Shown: positions 23,861 through 34,836 of the stretch, one piece after another | Layout: each line of letters opens with the position of its first letter | How positions within the stretch are numbered: the first letter of the stretch is position 1 | Assembly: GCF_027942865.1 (NCBI RefSeq) | Contig: NC_134515.1 | Location: forward strand, 29,130,449-29,194,448 | From: Odontesthes bonariensis | Taxonomy: Eukaryota; Chordata; Actinopteri; Atheriniformes; Atherinopsidae | DNA length: 64,000 nucleotides | Direction: 5' to 3' | Position numbers and translations under genes: made by a program | Notes under the pieces: model-generated | Database searches by the model: none | What the model was told of the DNA's origin: nothing | Seen by the model: the letters and a program-made list of their open reading frames with translations, nothing else

Positions 23861-25768
23861 CAGTCATGCGAAAAAGAAAGTTCAATCCTAATGTGTCACA
23901 AATGTCATCTTAAAATGAAGTAAACACATGAAATTTTGCATACAAAATGCATTTTCTCATTATCTATGTAATAATTATTAGATCAAAATGCAGAAGCAGT
24001 TTGTGAAAAAAAGTGTACCTGATGATTCAGTAGATTGTAGAATTATCTTTAGCAGCAACAGCAAAACATTGTTATAGAGGACTTTGAGTCCACGCTTCAT
24101 TACAGTGTTGCTTCAGTTATTAAGTCATTCAATTATGCACAGCTCACTTAAGGTCCCCCCCACAGTCTTTCAATCAGGATCAGGTCTGGGCTTTGACTTG
24201 ATCATTGTAACATCTCGAATCCTATCATTTCAGACATTATGTTGTAGATTCGTTGCTGTGTTTGGGATCATTGTCCTGTTACATGAACCAATTTCAACCA
24301 AGCTTTAGCTTTTTGACAGGTAGTCTCACATTTGACTTTAGAATACTTTGGTATGCAGAGGAGTTCATGGTGGCCTCAATGATTGCAAGGTGCTCATGTC
24401 CTGTGTCTGCAAACAAGCCCAAATCATCATCATCCTCCACCACCATGCTTGACAGTTGATATGACGTTTTTATGCTGATATGCTGTGGTATGCTTTGGTT
24501 TAGACCAAATTTGATATGATAGCCAAACATCTCCACTTTGGTCTTATCCCATTTGTGAATTGTTTGCATGAAACATTGCAAACCTAAGCCATGCTATCAT
24601 GTTTTTGTTAGACAGAAGAAGCTTTCTACTGCCAGCCCTTAAAAACAATCTATAGTTGTTCAGTCTTTTTTAAAGTGGACTGTCACAAACTTGAAATTGA
24701 TGTGCTAAATGAGGCCTGTGGAGTCTGAGATGCAATTTCTCTGAGCATTTTATGGTCTGACCTTGGGGGGGAACTTTCTGGGATATCCACTCCTGGAAGG
24801 ATTGGCAAGTGCTTGAATGTTTTCCACTTGTGAATAATGTTGGATAAATCTAGGTTGATGGATTCCTAATAGTTTGGATATGACATTATAACCCTTCCCA
24901 GATTGATGGGCTGCAACAGTTGCTTCTCTGAGATCATTGCTGATGTCTTTCCTCCTTGGCATTGTGTTAAAACACACCTGAATGCTCCAGACCAGCAAAA
25001 TGTCTGCTTTTAAAAAATTGCTCACGCTTGGTAATGTTAAAGCAATACTATGTAACATTTCTACCTTAAAATAACAGCTTGAAAAAATTTGTGCGGCTAG
25101 AATGAGTTTTAATATTACGATTGGCCTGTCTCCTATGCCCTTCGGGAGTCTGAGTTGGAAAAACTGCGCTATGTAACTTTGCTGGACCGGCCCGGGAGTA
25201 CTTCGACTTACTTTCTGGCACACCCACCGCAAAAACAAATAGACCCCTCTCACGCTCCCAGGTACATTTGATTACTCTTACCTTCTCGGTCGACATAGCT
25301 TGCACCTTCTGACTCCTCGCCGGTTCGTCAACAAACGTGAAACGTGAAATGTGAAAGCGAAAGGGTGTTGTATTTACGACAGTGTAACCGTACATTACCT
25401 CCAAGCCTGTAGGGGGAGCTCCATAATGGGCTTTTTGAGAAGTTACATTGTATTGCTTTAAGTTAATAAAGTACATTTGATTGCTATAATCTATTTTTTC
25501 TTATGGAGGCAGTAAGGGTATACTTAGTTCTTCACACAGTGCTTCTCTATTTTGGTTTATTCGTTGCTAAACCAAAAATGACACAATGTAATGTGCCATT
25601 TATTATTTTTCATAAGAGGTTTATTTACGGAATTTCAAGACCTAGAACAGACCAGATCTTTTTTTTTTTTTTAATTGGTGTTGTTTATATCCCAATATAT
25701 AATTACCATAGAAGAACCATAAAAAACTTTAGAAATAAAATAAGGGTGTACTTTCTTAATTTCAACTG
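23861..25768 (-). mobile_element. Tc1-like DNA transposon, decayed, just after slc13a3
   Basis: The minus strand at 24962-24750 encodes a decayed Tc1-type transposase start (MPRRKDISNDLREATVAAHQ, then a degraded helix-turn-helix region). The left end is CAGTCATGCGAAAAAGAAAG, and the right end (ACTTTCTTAATTTCAACTG) is a diverged inverted copy. It lies 27 bp after the slc13a3 stop codon. A TTAA-type MITE is nested within it. The rest of the transposase is broken by stops and frameshifts. Confidence 0.75.
25041..25457. mobile_element. TTAA-flanked MITE nested in the Tc1-like element
   Basis: The left end AGCAATACTATGTAAC and the reverse complement of the right end (AGCAATACAATGTAAC) match at 15 of 16 positions. 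Both sides are flanked by TTAA (25037-25040 and 25458-25461), the target duplication typical of piggyBac-type elements. The 417-bp body is GC-richer than the host transposon, whose sequence resumes on the other side. There is no coding capacity. Confidence 0.85.
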
Positions 25769-25832
25769 TTTTGGCCACTCCGAGTGTTTAAGATTTAAGA
25801 TTAAATGGTTTAATATGATGCTGTAAGATAAA

Positions 25833-26541
25833 TCCGAGACCATGGTCCTCGGCCGGAAAAGGGTGGAATGCCCTCTCCGGGTCGGGAATGAGATCCTTCC
25901 CCAAGTGGAGGAGTTCAAGTATCTCGGGGTCTTGTTCACGAGTGAGGGACGAATGGAGCAGGAGATTGACAGACGGATCGGTGCGGCGTCTGCAGTGATG
26001 CGGGCTCTGCACCGGCCCGTCGTGGTGAAGAAGGAGCTGAGCCAGAAGGCGAAGCTCTCGATTTACCGGTCAATCTATGTTCCTATCCTCACCTATGGTC
26101 ACGAGCTGTGGGTAGTGACCGAAAGAACGAGATCGCGAATACAAGCGGCCGAAATGAGTTTCCTCCGCAGGGTGTCTGGGCTCTCCCTTAGAGATAGGGT
26201 GAGAAGCTCGGTCATCCGGGAGGGGCTCGGAGTAGAACCGCTGCTCCTCCACATCGAGAGGAGTCAGATGAGGTGGCTCGGGCATCTAGTGAGAATGCCT
26301 CCTGGACGCCTCCCCGGTGAGGTGTTCCGGGCCCGTCCCACTGGGAGGAGGCCCCGGGGAAGACCCAGGACACGTTGGAGAGACTATGTCTCTCGGCTGG
26401 CCTGGGAACGCCTCGGGGTCCCCCCAGAAGAGCTGGAGGAAGTGGCCGGGGACAGGGACGTCTGGGTCTCTTTGCTCAAGCTGCTGCCCCCGCGACCCGA
26501 TCCCCGGACCAGCGGAAGATGATGGATGGATGGATGGATGG
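25833..26541 (+). mobile_element. Rex3-like (RTE clade) LINE, 5'-truncated, with target duplication
   Basis: A 226-codon open frame (25842-26522) encodes the end of the reverse transcriptase: FKYLGVLFTSEGRMEQEIDR, YGHELWVVTERTRSRIQAAE, and a basic C-terminus RRPRGRPRTRWRDYVSRLAW. It ends in (GATG)n at 26520-26541. An 8-bp duplication, AAGATAAA, flanks the copy at 25825-25832 and 26542-26549. The intact frame and duplication mark it as one of the youngest insertions here. Confidence 0.9.
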
Positions 26542-26549
26542 AAGATAAA

Positions 26550-28610
26550 AAACCCTGTTTTTTTTTTTTTTACTCAGCATCTTTCTAAAAGCTGGACCAG
26601 AGAAACATTTCAAATCTGCGGCAACAGCTTTTGATCTTTGGCTGCAGTGTTCTGTTTGTATTGTTACTACAGGGCCTATGTTGGAAGAACAAAAGAGACA
26701 TCTGTGAATAACTCTCTGAATATATGCTTTGGTTAAAGTCACAAAGAGATGATGTTACATGTTTGTGAATTATATAGCACATGTTTTAATTAACCCAAAC
26801 AATATTTTCAATCTTTTCTACTTTATATTGTGAATCCTGACTAATGAATGTGTACATTTTGTTATATAGTAAATTTATATAGTAAATCTAAATTTGTGTA
26901 ATTTCTGTCACAAATAAATTGGAATTGTGTTATGCTGATTACATTGCATGTAATGAGTGGAAAGAGCAGACGTTTCCACACATCATGACACAATTTGGCC
27001 CTTGCAGACACAGTAAGCATGCTGTTGTAAAATCCTTACAGTGTTTGCTTGGTGTTGTAAATTGTCTGAAGTCACAAGGCCTGACAACAATGGCTAACTT
27101 GTGCAACACTTTGGAGGTTACCCAGTGTGTTCAGGGTCATGATAGACGGTCCATAGTATTTAGTCCAGTGATCAGGACTCATCACACCCACCTGTGCAAC
27201 AGAAATAGCCTTTGATTAGAAAGTTTATACATTAATTCTCATTTGTCTCTGTTGAAATAATAAGTAGTTTTGAACTTTAACCTTAAGCAAGTGACGTTAC
27301 TGTCTAAATCCAACAGGGAAGTGACAAAGAGTTTTAGTAAAGTGTCATCTCATTGACTGAATGTAACTCAGAAATGAGAAAACGGTTGTCACATGTCGTG
27401 CTTTGACTATTGCCGCACATTTGAAAACAGATGAATGATTTAAAGTGTTGCACTTAACATGCCTATGAGGATTTTGTGGCTCATTAAAGGAAAATATTAG
27501 CCAAACTGTTAGCTGTATTACAGCTGAGCATCTAATAGTTGTTCAATATAATAATTTTGAAAGTCAGTTTCGACATGTAAGGATTTTGCTGCCCAGAAAG
27601 AGTAATAATATGTTACTGATTTAAATCACTGTGTAAAAGATTTGCATAATTCCTGTCTTGTGTCTTTTAGTCACACCCTCAAACAGAAAATATCCACTCC
27701 CTTACAGTCTGCCATCATTATTTATTTGCAAGAGTTACTTGTTCCCATTAATATGTTTGAGCCAGAAGCAAACATCACAACATTTTGTTGATGATTTCCA
27801 AAGAGAGCATAATAATGTTCATGTACTCCTGACATTTGAGGGACCAGGACCCACGGGAGTGCTTCTATTTTTATTTTTAGAGGCACAATGGGACAGTCAG
27901 GAATTGTGGAAAGACAGATCTAAAAGGAAGAAACACAGAGAAAAGAAGAAAGATAAGAGGAAGAAAGACCGAGTATGGGTTACTGCGTTTTTATTTCACC
28001 GTTTGTACAAAAATATAAGCTAGTCAGCAGCCAAATGATGCTGTGAAGTAAATTATATTTACTTTTACATATATATATATATATTTATATACAGACATAC
28101 TGCATATATTTGTCATAACATAGAATATACACTGATGTAACTCATTTCCCATTTTTGTAATTTCATCAGTATGATGTGTCACTCATGCATCACAATGAAC
28201 AAACTTACTTACAATACATGTTAGAATATTATAGCCCCTGGTATTAGTAATATATAATTTTAGAAGTTGACACGGAGAGTTCAGTCCATTAAGTCAGAAA
28301 ATGTTGAAAAAATGGAGTTGGCGTGATAGTGTTTTGACTGGGAGTCATCTGACTCTTGAGGTCACAAAGCCATTTTGGCAATCATCATCAAAACCAGTTT
28401 TCCACAAAATTATGCTGTCAATATTTTACATCCAGTGCAAGTTCTACACAGTCAGAGTTATCTGGTGTGCTCCCTATTAGAAATTTCCAGTCACATGAAC
28501 ATCCAGCTTGTACTGCCATGTGAGTGATGATTACGATCAGCTCCCACCATAAACTTCAAAATGCTGCTGTTTGATGGATCCATGAAATCAAATAAGCTAG
28601 AGTTTTTATT
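26550..28610. other. Intergenic between slc13a3 and ocstamp, nothing recognised
   Basis: AT-rich; a Lys-rich frame at 27658-28023 has no recognised family or splice partner. A short TA repeat lies near 28068-28083. Confidence 0.45.
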
Positions 28611-30418
28611 CACAACAACAGTTCCAAAAAGTTGGGACACTGTAAAATGTGAATGAAAACACAACGCAAGAATTTGCAAATCTCATAAACCAATTTTTTA
28701 TTTACATTAGAACACAGAAACCATAGCGATTGTTGCTGGTGAGACCATTTAGAAATTCATGAAAAATATTAGCTCATCTTGAATTTGATGGCAGCAACAT
28801 CTTTCAAAAACGTCGAGACGAGGTCAACACAAGGCTGGAAAGTAAGTGGTACTTAAAGAAACAGTTAGAGGAAGACATTACAGCTAATCAGGTTAACTGG
28901 TAGCAGTTCAGCTACATGAATGGCAATAAAAATGAGCACCTTAGAATTAAAGATTGGCAGAAGTTTAGCAATATGCAAAATACTGCATAAACATATTGTA
29001 AAACAATATTCTTCTCTGTAAAATTGTGAAGACTTTAATTATTCTTTCGTCCATAGCACATCGTATCATTAAAAGATTCTGAGAATCTAGAAACATGTTT
29101 TTCCGTAAGGGACAATATTGGATACCCATGATCTTTTGGCCCTCAGGCAGCACAGCATTAAAAACAGTCTGCTTGAACTGTCCTAGAAATCACTGCATGG
29201 CTTCAGGAAATCTTTCAGAAATCTCTGTCTGTGAACACAGTCCATGGTGCCATCCACAAATGTAGGTTAATGTTCTATCACACAAAGAAAAAGCCATATG
29301 TTAACACAATCCAGAAACACTAAACTTCTCTGGACCACAGCTCATTTGAAATGGACTGAGGCAAAGTGGAAATCCGTTCTGTGGTCAGACCAATTGAAAT
29401 TTTAAATTTTTTTTGGAAATCAGTGTTATCATCAGTCAATTCAAATGCCTAAATTTCCGATGGTGTGGAGGTGCATCAGTTCCTGTAAAACTAACACCTT
29501 GCACATCTGGAGAGGCACCATCAATGCAGAAAAGGTCTATAGAGCAACATATGCCTCGTTCCACTATGCAGTCCAGTACGGGTCGGTTCAGAACAGTTCG
29601 CTTATTTCAATGTTTCCACTACCACGAAAGCGTACCGGTCCCATGGAACCCGTTACCATTTTTGTAACCCTTCTGCTTGGGGTACCTAGCACACAGGACC
29701 GGTTCCAGGCTCTGCTCTCCATTGTTGGTGAGGAGGCTGTGCAGTGGGAGCTCGATGGCGCTGTGCGAAACGAAAAAGTTTTCCAGCTGATTGCCGCAAA
29801 AATGGCAGAGAGTGGTTTCAACCGGACCGCTTCACATTAAGCGGAAGAAGCTTGGAGGTAGTTCGAAATGGATGTTATTTGTTATTTGCTGTTATTTGCT
29901 ATTTACGCTTCGGCACGCACTCCACCCACCCCTGAGGGTCCTCTTTGTACAGTGGGAACGCAAGCTGACCCCAAAGTGACCCGACCCGTACCGTACCATT
30001 CTGAACCGACCCATACCGGACTGCATAGTGGAAACGAGGCTATATGCTCCCACCAGATTACATCTTTCCATCTCAGGGAAAGGCCATGCACATTTCAGTA
30101 AACCACGCACTGCATCTATTACAAAAGCATGGCTTTGTAGTAGAAGAGTCTGGCTCCTAGACTGGCCTGCCTGCATTCAAGACCTCTCACCATATTAAAA
30201 AATTTGGCATATAATGCCAAAGAAGACCCTGGACTCTTGAACAGCTAGAATCCTATATTAGGCAAGAACAGGACACCATTTGTCTCCCAAAAGCAACTGG
30301 TCTCCTCAGTTCCTAGACATTTACAGACTGTTGTTAAGAGAAGAGGTGAACGGTCCTGTCCCAAATTCTGAGACATACTGCTGCCATCAAGCTCAAGATG
30401 AGCTAATATTTAAAATAA
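28611..30418 (+). mobile_element. Second Tc1-like DNA transposon, decayed
   Basis: Starts with a terminal block (GTTCCAAAAAGTTGGGACAC at 28621). It keeps + strand transposase remnants in several frames, including the regions around 29120-29400 and 30090-30340 that match a common fish Tc1-like family. The subterminal block at about 28765-28800 (ATTAGCTCATCTTGAATTTG) is inverted at about 30379-30415, which supports the right boundary. The outermost right end is lost. A MITE is nested at 29553-30040. There is no intact transposase frame. Confidence 0.75.
29553..30040. mobile_element. Harbinger-like MITE with long terminal inverted repeats
   Basis: The ends are inverted copies of about 40 bases: left starts GCCTCGTTCCACTATGCAGT, right (reverse complement) starts GCCTCGTTTCCACTATGCAG. 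It splits the Tc1-like sequence, which continues on both sides (GAGCAACATAT | TATATGCTCC). The inside keeps a frame resembling a Myb/SANT-like DNA-binding domain (NEKVFQLIAAKMAESGFNRT) such as PIF/Harbinger elements carry, broken after that point. The target duplication is short and not fully resolved. Confidence 0.8.
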
Positions 30419-30814
30419 AATAAAAAATAAAAAAATGATACAGTTAGCTGCAGATAATGGATCTTCAGTGCTGTAAATTGTTAACTCTGGCACGTGCATG
30501 ACACACCAGCTATCAGTCTCATATGGTGTTGGGGAGGCAGTGTCCTGAGAAAATACTCAAAACAGGCGCAAATGGGAAGTGAATAAAAGCTGACCGTGTA
30601 TGTTTGGTCAAAGATCTGACTGCTGTGTTCTACATAATCATCCAATCGTGAGTCATTCTGAAACTGCACTTTGAGTAATGTGACCTGTGTCACATTCTGC
30701 ACTTGTATGCGTAATGCTCCTCTCCAAAAGATATAGTCACATGTATGGTTTGCATGAAGAGCAGCTGTCTATTTGTATTCCACGTGGGAACTCACTCAAC
30801 CCACAAACACCAAC

Positions 30815-30901
30815 ATGACAGTGACTGTTCAGCAAAGTTCTGCTTTTCATCTTCATACTCCACCAACACATCCAAATCCAGTGTTTTTTTCCTCTTCGTA
30901 A
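30815..30901 (+). other. Upstream ORF in the ocstamp leader, 28 codons
   Basis: An ATG at 30815 opens a 28-codon frame that ends in TAA at 30899-30901, 25 bases before the ocstamp start codon at 30927 and in the same exon. It is Pro/His/Ser-rich with no recognisable motif. If the transcript starts upstream of it, it could reduce translation of the main frame. The leader also holds a CACGTG E-box near 30781. Whether the frame is transcribed is not shown. Confidence 0.35.
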
Positions 30902-30926
30902 TTTCTGAGAGAAAATTAAGACAGTC

Positions 30927-33900
30927 ATGGAGAAAGCTGTTTTTCCTGTCAGGTAAGAACTGTTCTTACTGGTACAATATTATCCATGTTACATATATTT
31001 CCATTATGTATCCATTATGGTTAATCCTTTAGCGATTATTCTTCAAATTCTCATATTCATTTGTAAACTCTCTTTTTTTTTTCCTTTAACTATAGAAAAC
31101 TATGTGCTGTAGCTATTGCAAATATAGCATTTGGTTGTCATCTTCATTGCATCCACCACCAGATCTGCAACTTCCTTTTGTATATTCCTTTTAGTCCTCA
31201 TTAAACTGGTGAAATAAAATCTGTTTATGAGCAATGCACCGATGTTGAATAGAAGTTTAGCAGGAGTTTAGTAGCCTATATGTCTAACTTTGAACAGAAG
31301 CTGCTGCTCCAGGCTTAATAATAGTAATAGCATCTATGCTTTAATGTCACTTACCCTCCTGGGTTAAAAAACAAGGACAGAGAGAAAAAAAAAATGCTAA
31401 TTTGACTTGTTGCTGAGAGTTAGCTCAATGTCACTTTCATACATTTGTGTTAAAAATGAAGGTTTGGCCTGGATATATTAGCTTAGGCTGGCCACCTTCC
31501 AGCTAAAAATGCTGGCTCTACATTTTAAAGGGATAGTTTGGTTTCTTTAAAGTGTTGTTGTATGAGGTAATTGTGCACTGTCAGTGAATTACCTTCAGCA
31601 GATGTACTCAAAATGGGAGGTGGCCCTTCCCTGGAGGGATTCAAGTGGTTTCAGGCGAGGCTCTGGGAATGAAAAATTAAGCTGTAAAATAACATAAAAT
31701 TTACGCTGGAGGAATTCAGGAGGGTTAGCAGTTAAATCAATTTTAGCCTACAACAAAAAGGCCCACGTAAAAAACAATCGAACTTGGAGCACACCACATC
31801 CTATGTGGTGTGCTCCAAGCTCTGCCTCTGAACCCATTCATGTCTAAGCACTGCAGAATGCAAGAATGGGTCTGCACTGCACAAAGGTCGGGCATGCCTT
31901 TCTTGTACTCTGCGCTGATGTTAAAACAATTTCAACTTGGGTGTAGAGCTCTCATGACAAAATCAATTGGAAGGATTCTGGGAGATCTCAACTAGAAGTA
32001 GCCTGAAGTAGACCTGGAAGCCTCATTATACAGCTGCAGCTCCTGGATGAGCCTATAAACTCATGTCTTGCCATGAGGATTTTATGAACTTACACCCTCT
32101 AAGCTGCCACATGTTCCCTCCTACCCTGTAACAGTAACAGAAGGGTTTTCCTCTCAGAGATACATCTTGCATCTATGTCTGCAGCTTGTAACAATTAGCA
32201 CTGAACGTGGACACGATTTGCGTATTTCCAACCTTCTCTCCTGTTTTGTGCCCTAACCCTGCAGCGAACAATCATCAAATCTCATCCAAGTTTACCTGAC
32301 AGAACATGCCAGTTCCTGCTCTACCTGAGCAGTTTGGGGTATTTTGTGATTTTGCTGTTTTAACATGTTGGTGCAGATTTAAACTAACCCTTTAAAAACC
32401 AAAGTACAGAAAACTTCTGTATTTATCCATTATGAAATAGATTTCTGTCAAGAGTCAGGCAGATACATTTTTCAAATTTACTTATCTTGTTTTTGATGAG
32501 CCTTGTATTTCAAGGTGGTTAGAGGTCCACTTTTTAGGGTGATGCATAACCAGACTTTTCAAATACGTGTAAACATGTTAGTCTGACTAAAATCATACAA
32601 CATCAAGCTTCTCAAAGCTGGGCTAACTCAACCAGACAATGTCGCTAGGGTCATACACTCAACTAAACTGATATTAAAGTGCTTCATTCTTGCTCCACGG
32701 TTCCATGTTTTTTATCTTTTTGCAGCCTGTTTTTACAACAGTGAGATGTAAGTGTATATTAATACAGCCAAATTCCCAACAAAGTTGCTCGCGTTCACAT
32801 ATTGTTCTGTTTCTTTTCTCAGACTGCCAAAAATCAGCTCATTAGGACTATGTGTCAAATCGTAGTGGCTTAAAGTATTTCAAGACTGTCGCTCTTCTCT
32901 GATAAAATCCATTTTTTATAATTGCATCATCATCTGACAAAATCAGCACTAAGTAGCTTAAAGACAGCTTCTGTGAATTTGGTTAAACTTACATATGCAA
33001 TGATTTCCCTCAGAGAAAGTTAGAATGTCAAAATGTCTTGAAACATAAACCATCGGACACACATCAGTTAATAAGCTAAAATAATAATCCTGTGCATGTG
33101 TAATGGAATAAGGACAGTGGTCCAATTCGAGCTTTACTGTTTACAGTTGCCTTTACTGTTACACAATAGAACTTAAAACAAGGTTTTTCCTGCTGACCGC
33201 ATCCAACGCATTCATTAGATTCCATACTGATGCCTTATATAATGATAATTGATAATCACATCAAATAAAACCACTTAAAACAAACAAAACCACCAGTCAT
33301 TTTAAAGGTGAGTATTATTCTTCCCCTAAACTTTTAGCAAAAGAGGAAATAAGTATATTTTCCACGATGATTAACTGTTCTTAACATATATTTCCTCCCT
33401 TTTAGGAACAGAGCAGGCTCCTGCAGACAGGCCCTGAAATCTCTTGTGTTTTACATCTGGGATGTTTACTCCACACCTACTCCTTCACGCAGAGACGCCA
33501 TGGCTCTGCTGTCTGTGTGTTTCACATTTGCCATTATCACTGGTGGCCTGCTGCACCACTGGCTGTCAAAGACACTGAAATACAGCCACGATGCATCCAT
33601 TCAGACTACCTGCTTCTACAGTCTGGCCATGTTCCTGCTCTCTTTCCTGTGCCACCCCCTGCGCTGTGTGCTGACAATGATCCTGCCCACTGTCTGCACC
33701 AAACAGGGTCGCAAGCTCCTCATCTCAGCTTCAATCATGATTTTAGTGTTGAACGTCATCCCCAACATCACAACCAATGTAGGAGCAGTGGCGCGCATCT
33801 TAAAGTGCACTGCTGAGGGTTTTACAAGGACTCTGTTAAACTCATCTGAACCCCTCAACAAAGCAAAGAAAGACCTTGTTGAGGAAGCCATCAAAGTGAA

Positions 33901-34836
33901 GAGGGATGATTTGAGCATTGTCACCAATTTGAGGACTTTAGATCATTTCACGCATGTTGATGTGTCTGAAGTCAAAAGCAGGTTTGCTGTGGTGATTGGT
34001 GAGATCGCAGGCAACATCTCACATGCGAGGAACCTGCTCAAAGAATGCAAACTGTGGTCAAACCGGATCCTTGCAGCTATTTTCGTTGCCTTACTAATTA
34101 TTGAATCTGCACGCTACTTAATATCCTATCTGACATTAATTCATTTTGATAATGGCTTTCTCCCTAAAGTGCTCCCGCAAAAAATAAGCCATGCTGGGAA
34201 TAAAAGGCAGACCAAAAATAAGATCAATGCTTGCAAAATAACAAGTCAGGAATGTACCTCTTGTTTCATAACGCTGGTTGTAGTAACATTATATTTCACT
34301 GCAATAACTTTAATAGTAGTTTTGGATCATGTTGTGTATCATATAGTTCAGATGATTTTGCCATGGGTACTGGATTTCCCACCTACAGCTGCCAGTATAA
34401 GTGTCAGTTATAAGGTAATAGTTTCACCACTGCAGCTCCAAATATATCTTCGCTTTTTCCTTTTTTTCCTTTTCATGTATTTGCTGTTTTTTTTTAGGTT
34501 TCCTGGTTCCCACCTGCTTCTTGTATCATCCCACAATGGTGCAGGAAACAGGAGCTGACAAACTTCAACAGGGATTACAAGTGGAACTTCGACCCCGAGC
34601 CGTCACTCTGCGATGTGACAGCCACAGCTCCGAACATGGGGGTCACGCTTCTGCTGGGATGTCTCTGGCTCATGAGCTACTTTCTGGTGTTCCTTGAGGT
34701 TTACGCCAGACGACTCCGCAGAAAAATCTGTGCGTCCTTTTTCAGAGAGCAGGAAAACAGGAGAATGGCTTACTTGATGAGGAAAATACAGGAGAAGCAG
34801 GATAAAAAGAAGGAACAAGGGACTGTTAAAAGCTGA
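30927..34836 (+). CDS. ocstamp: DC-STAMP domain protein, probable osteoclast stimulatory transmembrane protein
   Basis: Exons 30927-30952, 33406-34414 and 34498-34836 join in phase to give 457 aa. The first coding exon holds only eight codons plus two bases; its donor (GTAAGA) and the exon 2 acceptor complete an Arg codon. DC-STAMP and OC-STAMP are multipass membrane proteins needed for fusion of osteoclast and macrophage precursors. Hydrophobic segments are visible at about residues 40-61, 78-104, 113-130, 229-254, 295-324 and 392-415. The C-terminal third carries the family's Cys-rich stretch (C354, C360, C383) and the tail is basic and charged (416-457). N-glycosylation sequons lie at N154 and N212. 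The third intron-exon border follows an 83-bp intron; without splicing the frame runs on to a stop at 34556-34558. OC-STAMP is preferred over DC-STAMP because SLC13A3 and OCSTAMP are neighbours in human; a phylogeny was not possible here. Confidence 0.82.
31783..31819. repeat. Perfect 17-bp-stem hairpin in ocstamp intron 1
   Basis: CTTGGAGCACACCACAT at 31783-31799 is followed by loop CCT and the exact reverse complement ATGTGGTGTGCTCCAAG at 31803-31819. No mismatches. It could be a foldback tip, an artefact, or a small structured RNA; nothing else in the region supports a named RNA gene. Confidence 0.8.

Noticed and set aside
27658-28023. 121-codon frame with a Lys-rich end
   Set aside because: No recognisable family, no conserved motif, and the flanks are ordinary intergenic sequence; low complexity explains the end.
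30927-34836. Calling the gene dcstamp
   Set aside because: Protein length would allow it, but adjacency to slc13a3 matches OCSTAMP; kept as the alternative until a phylogeny is done.
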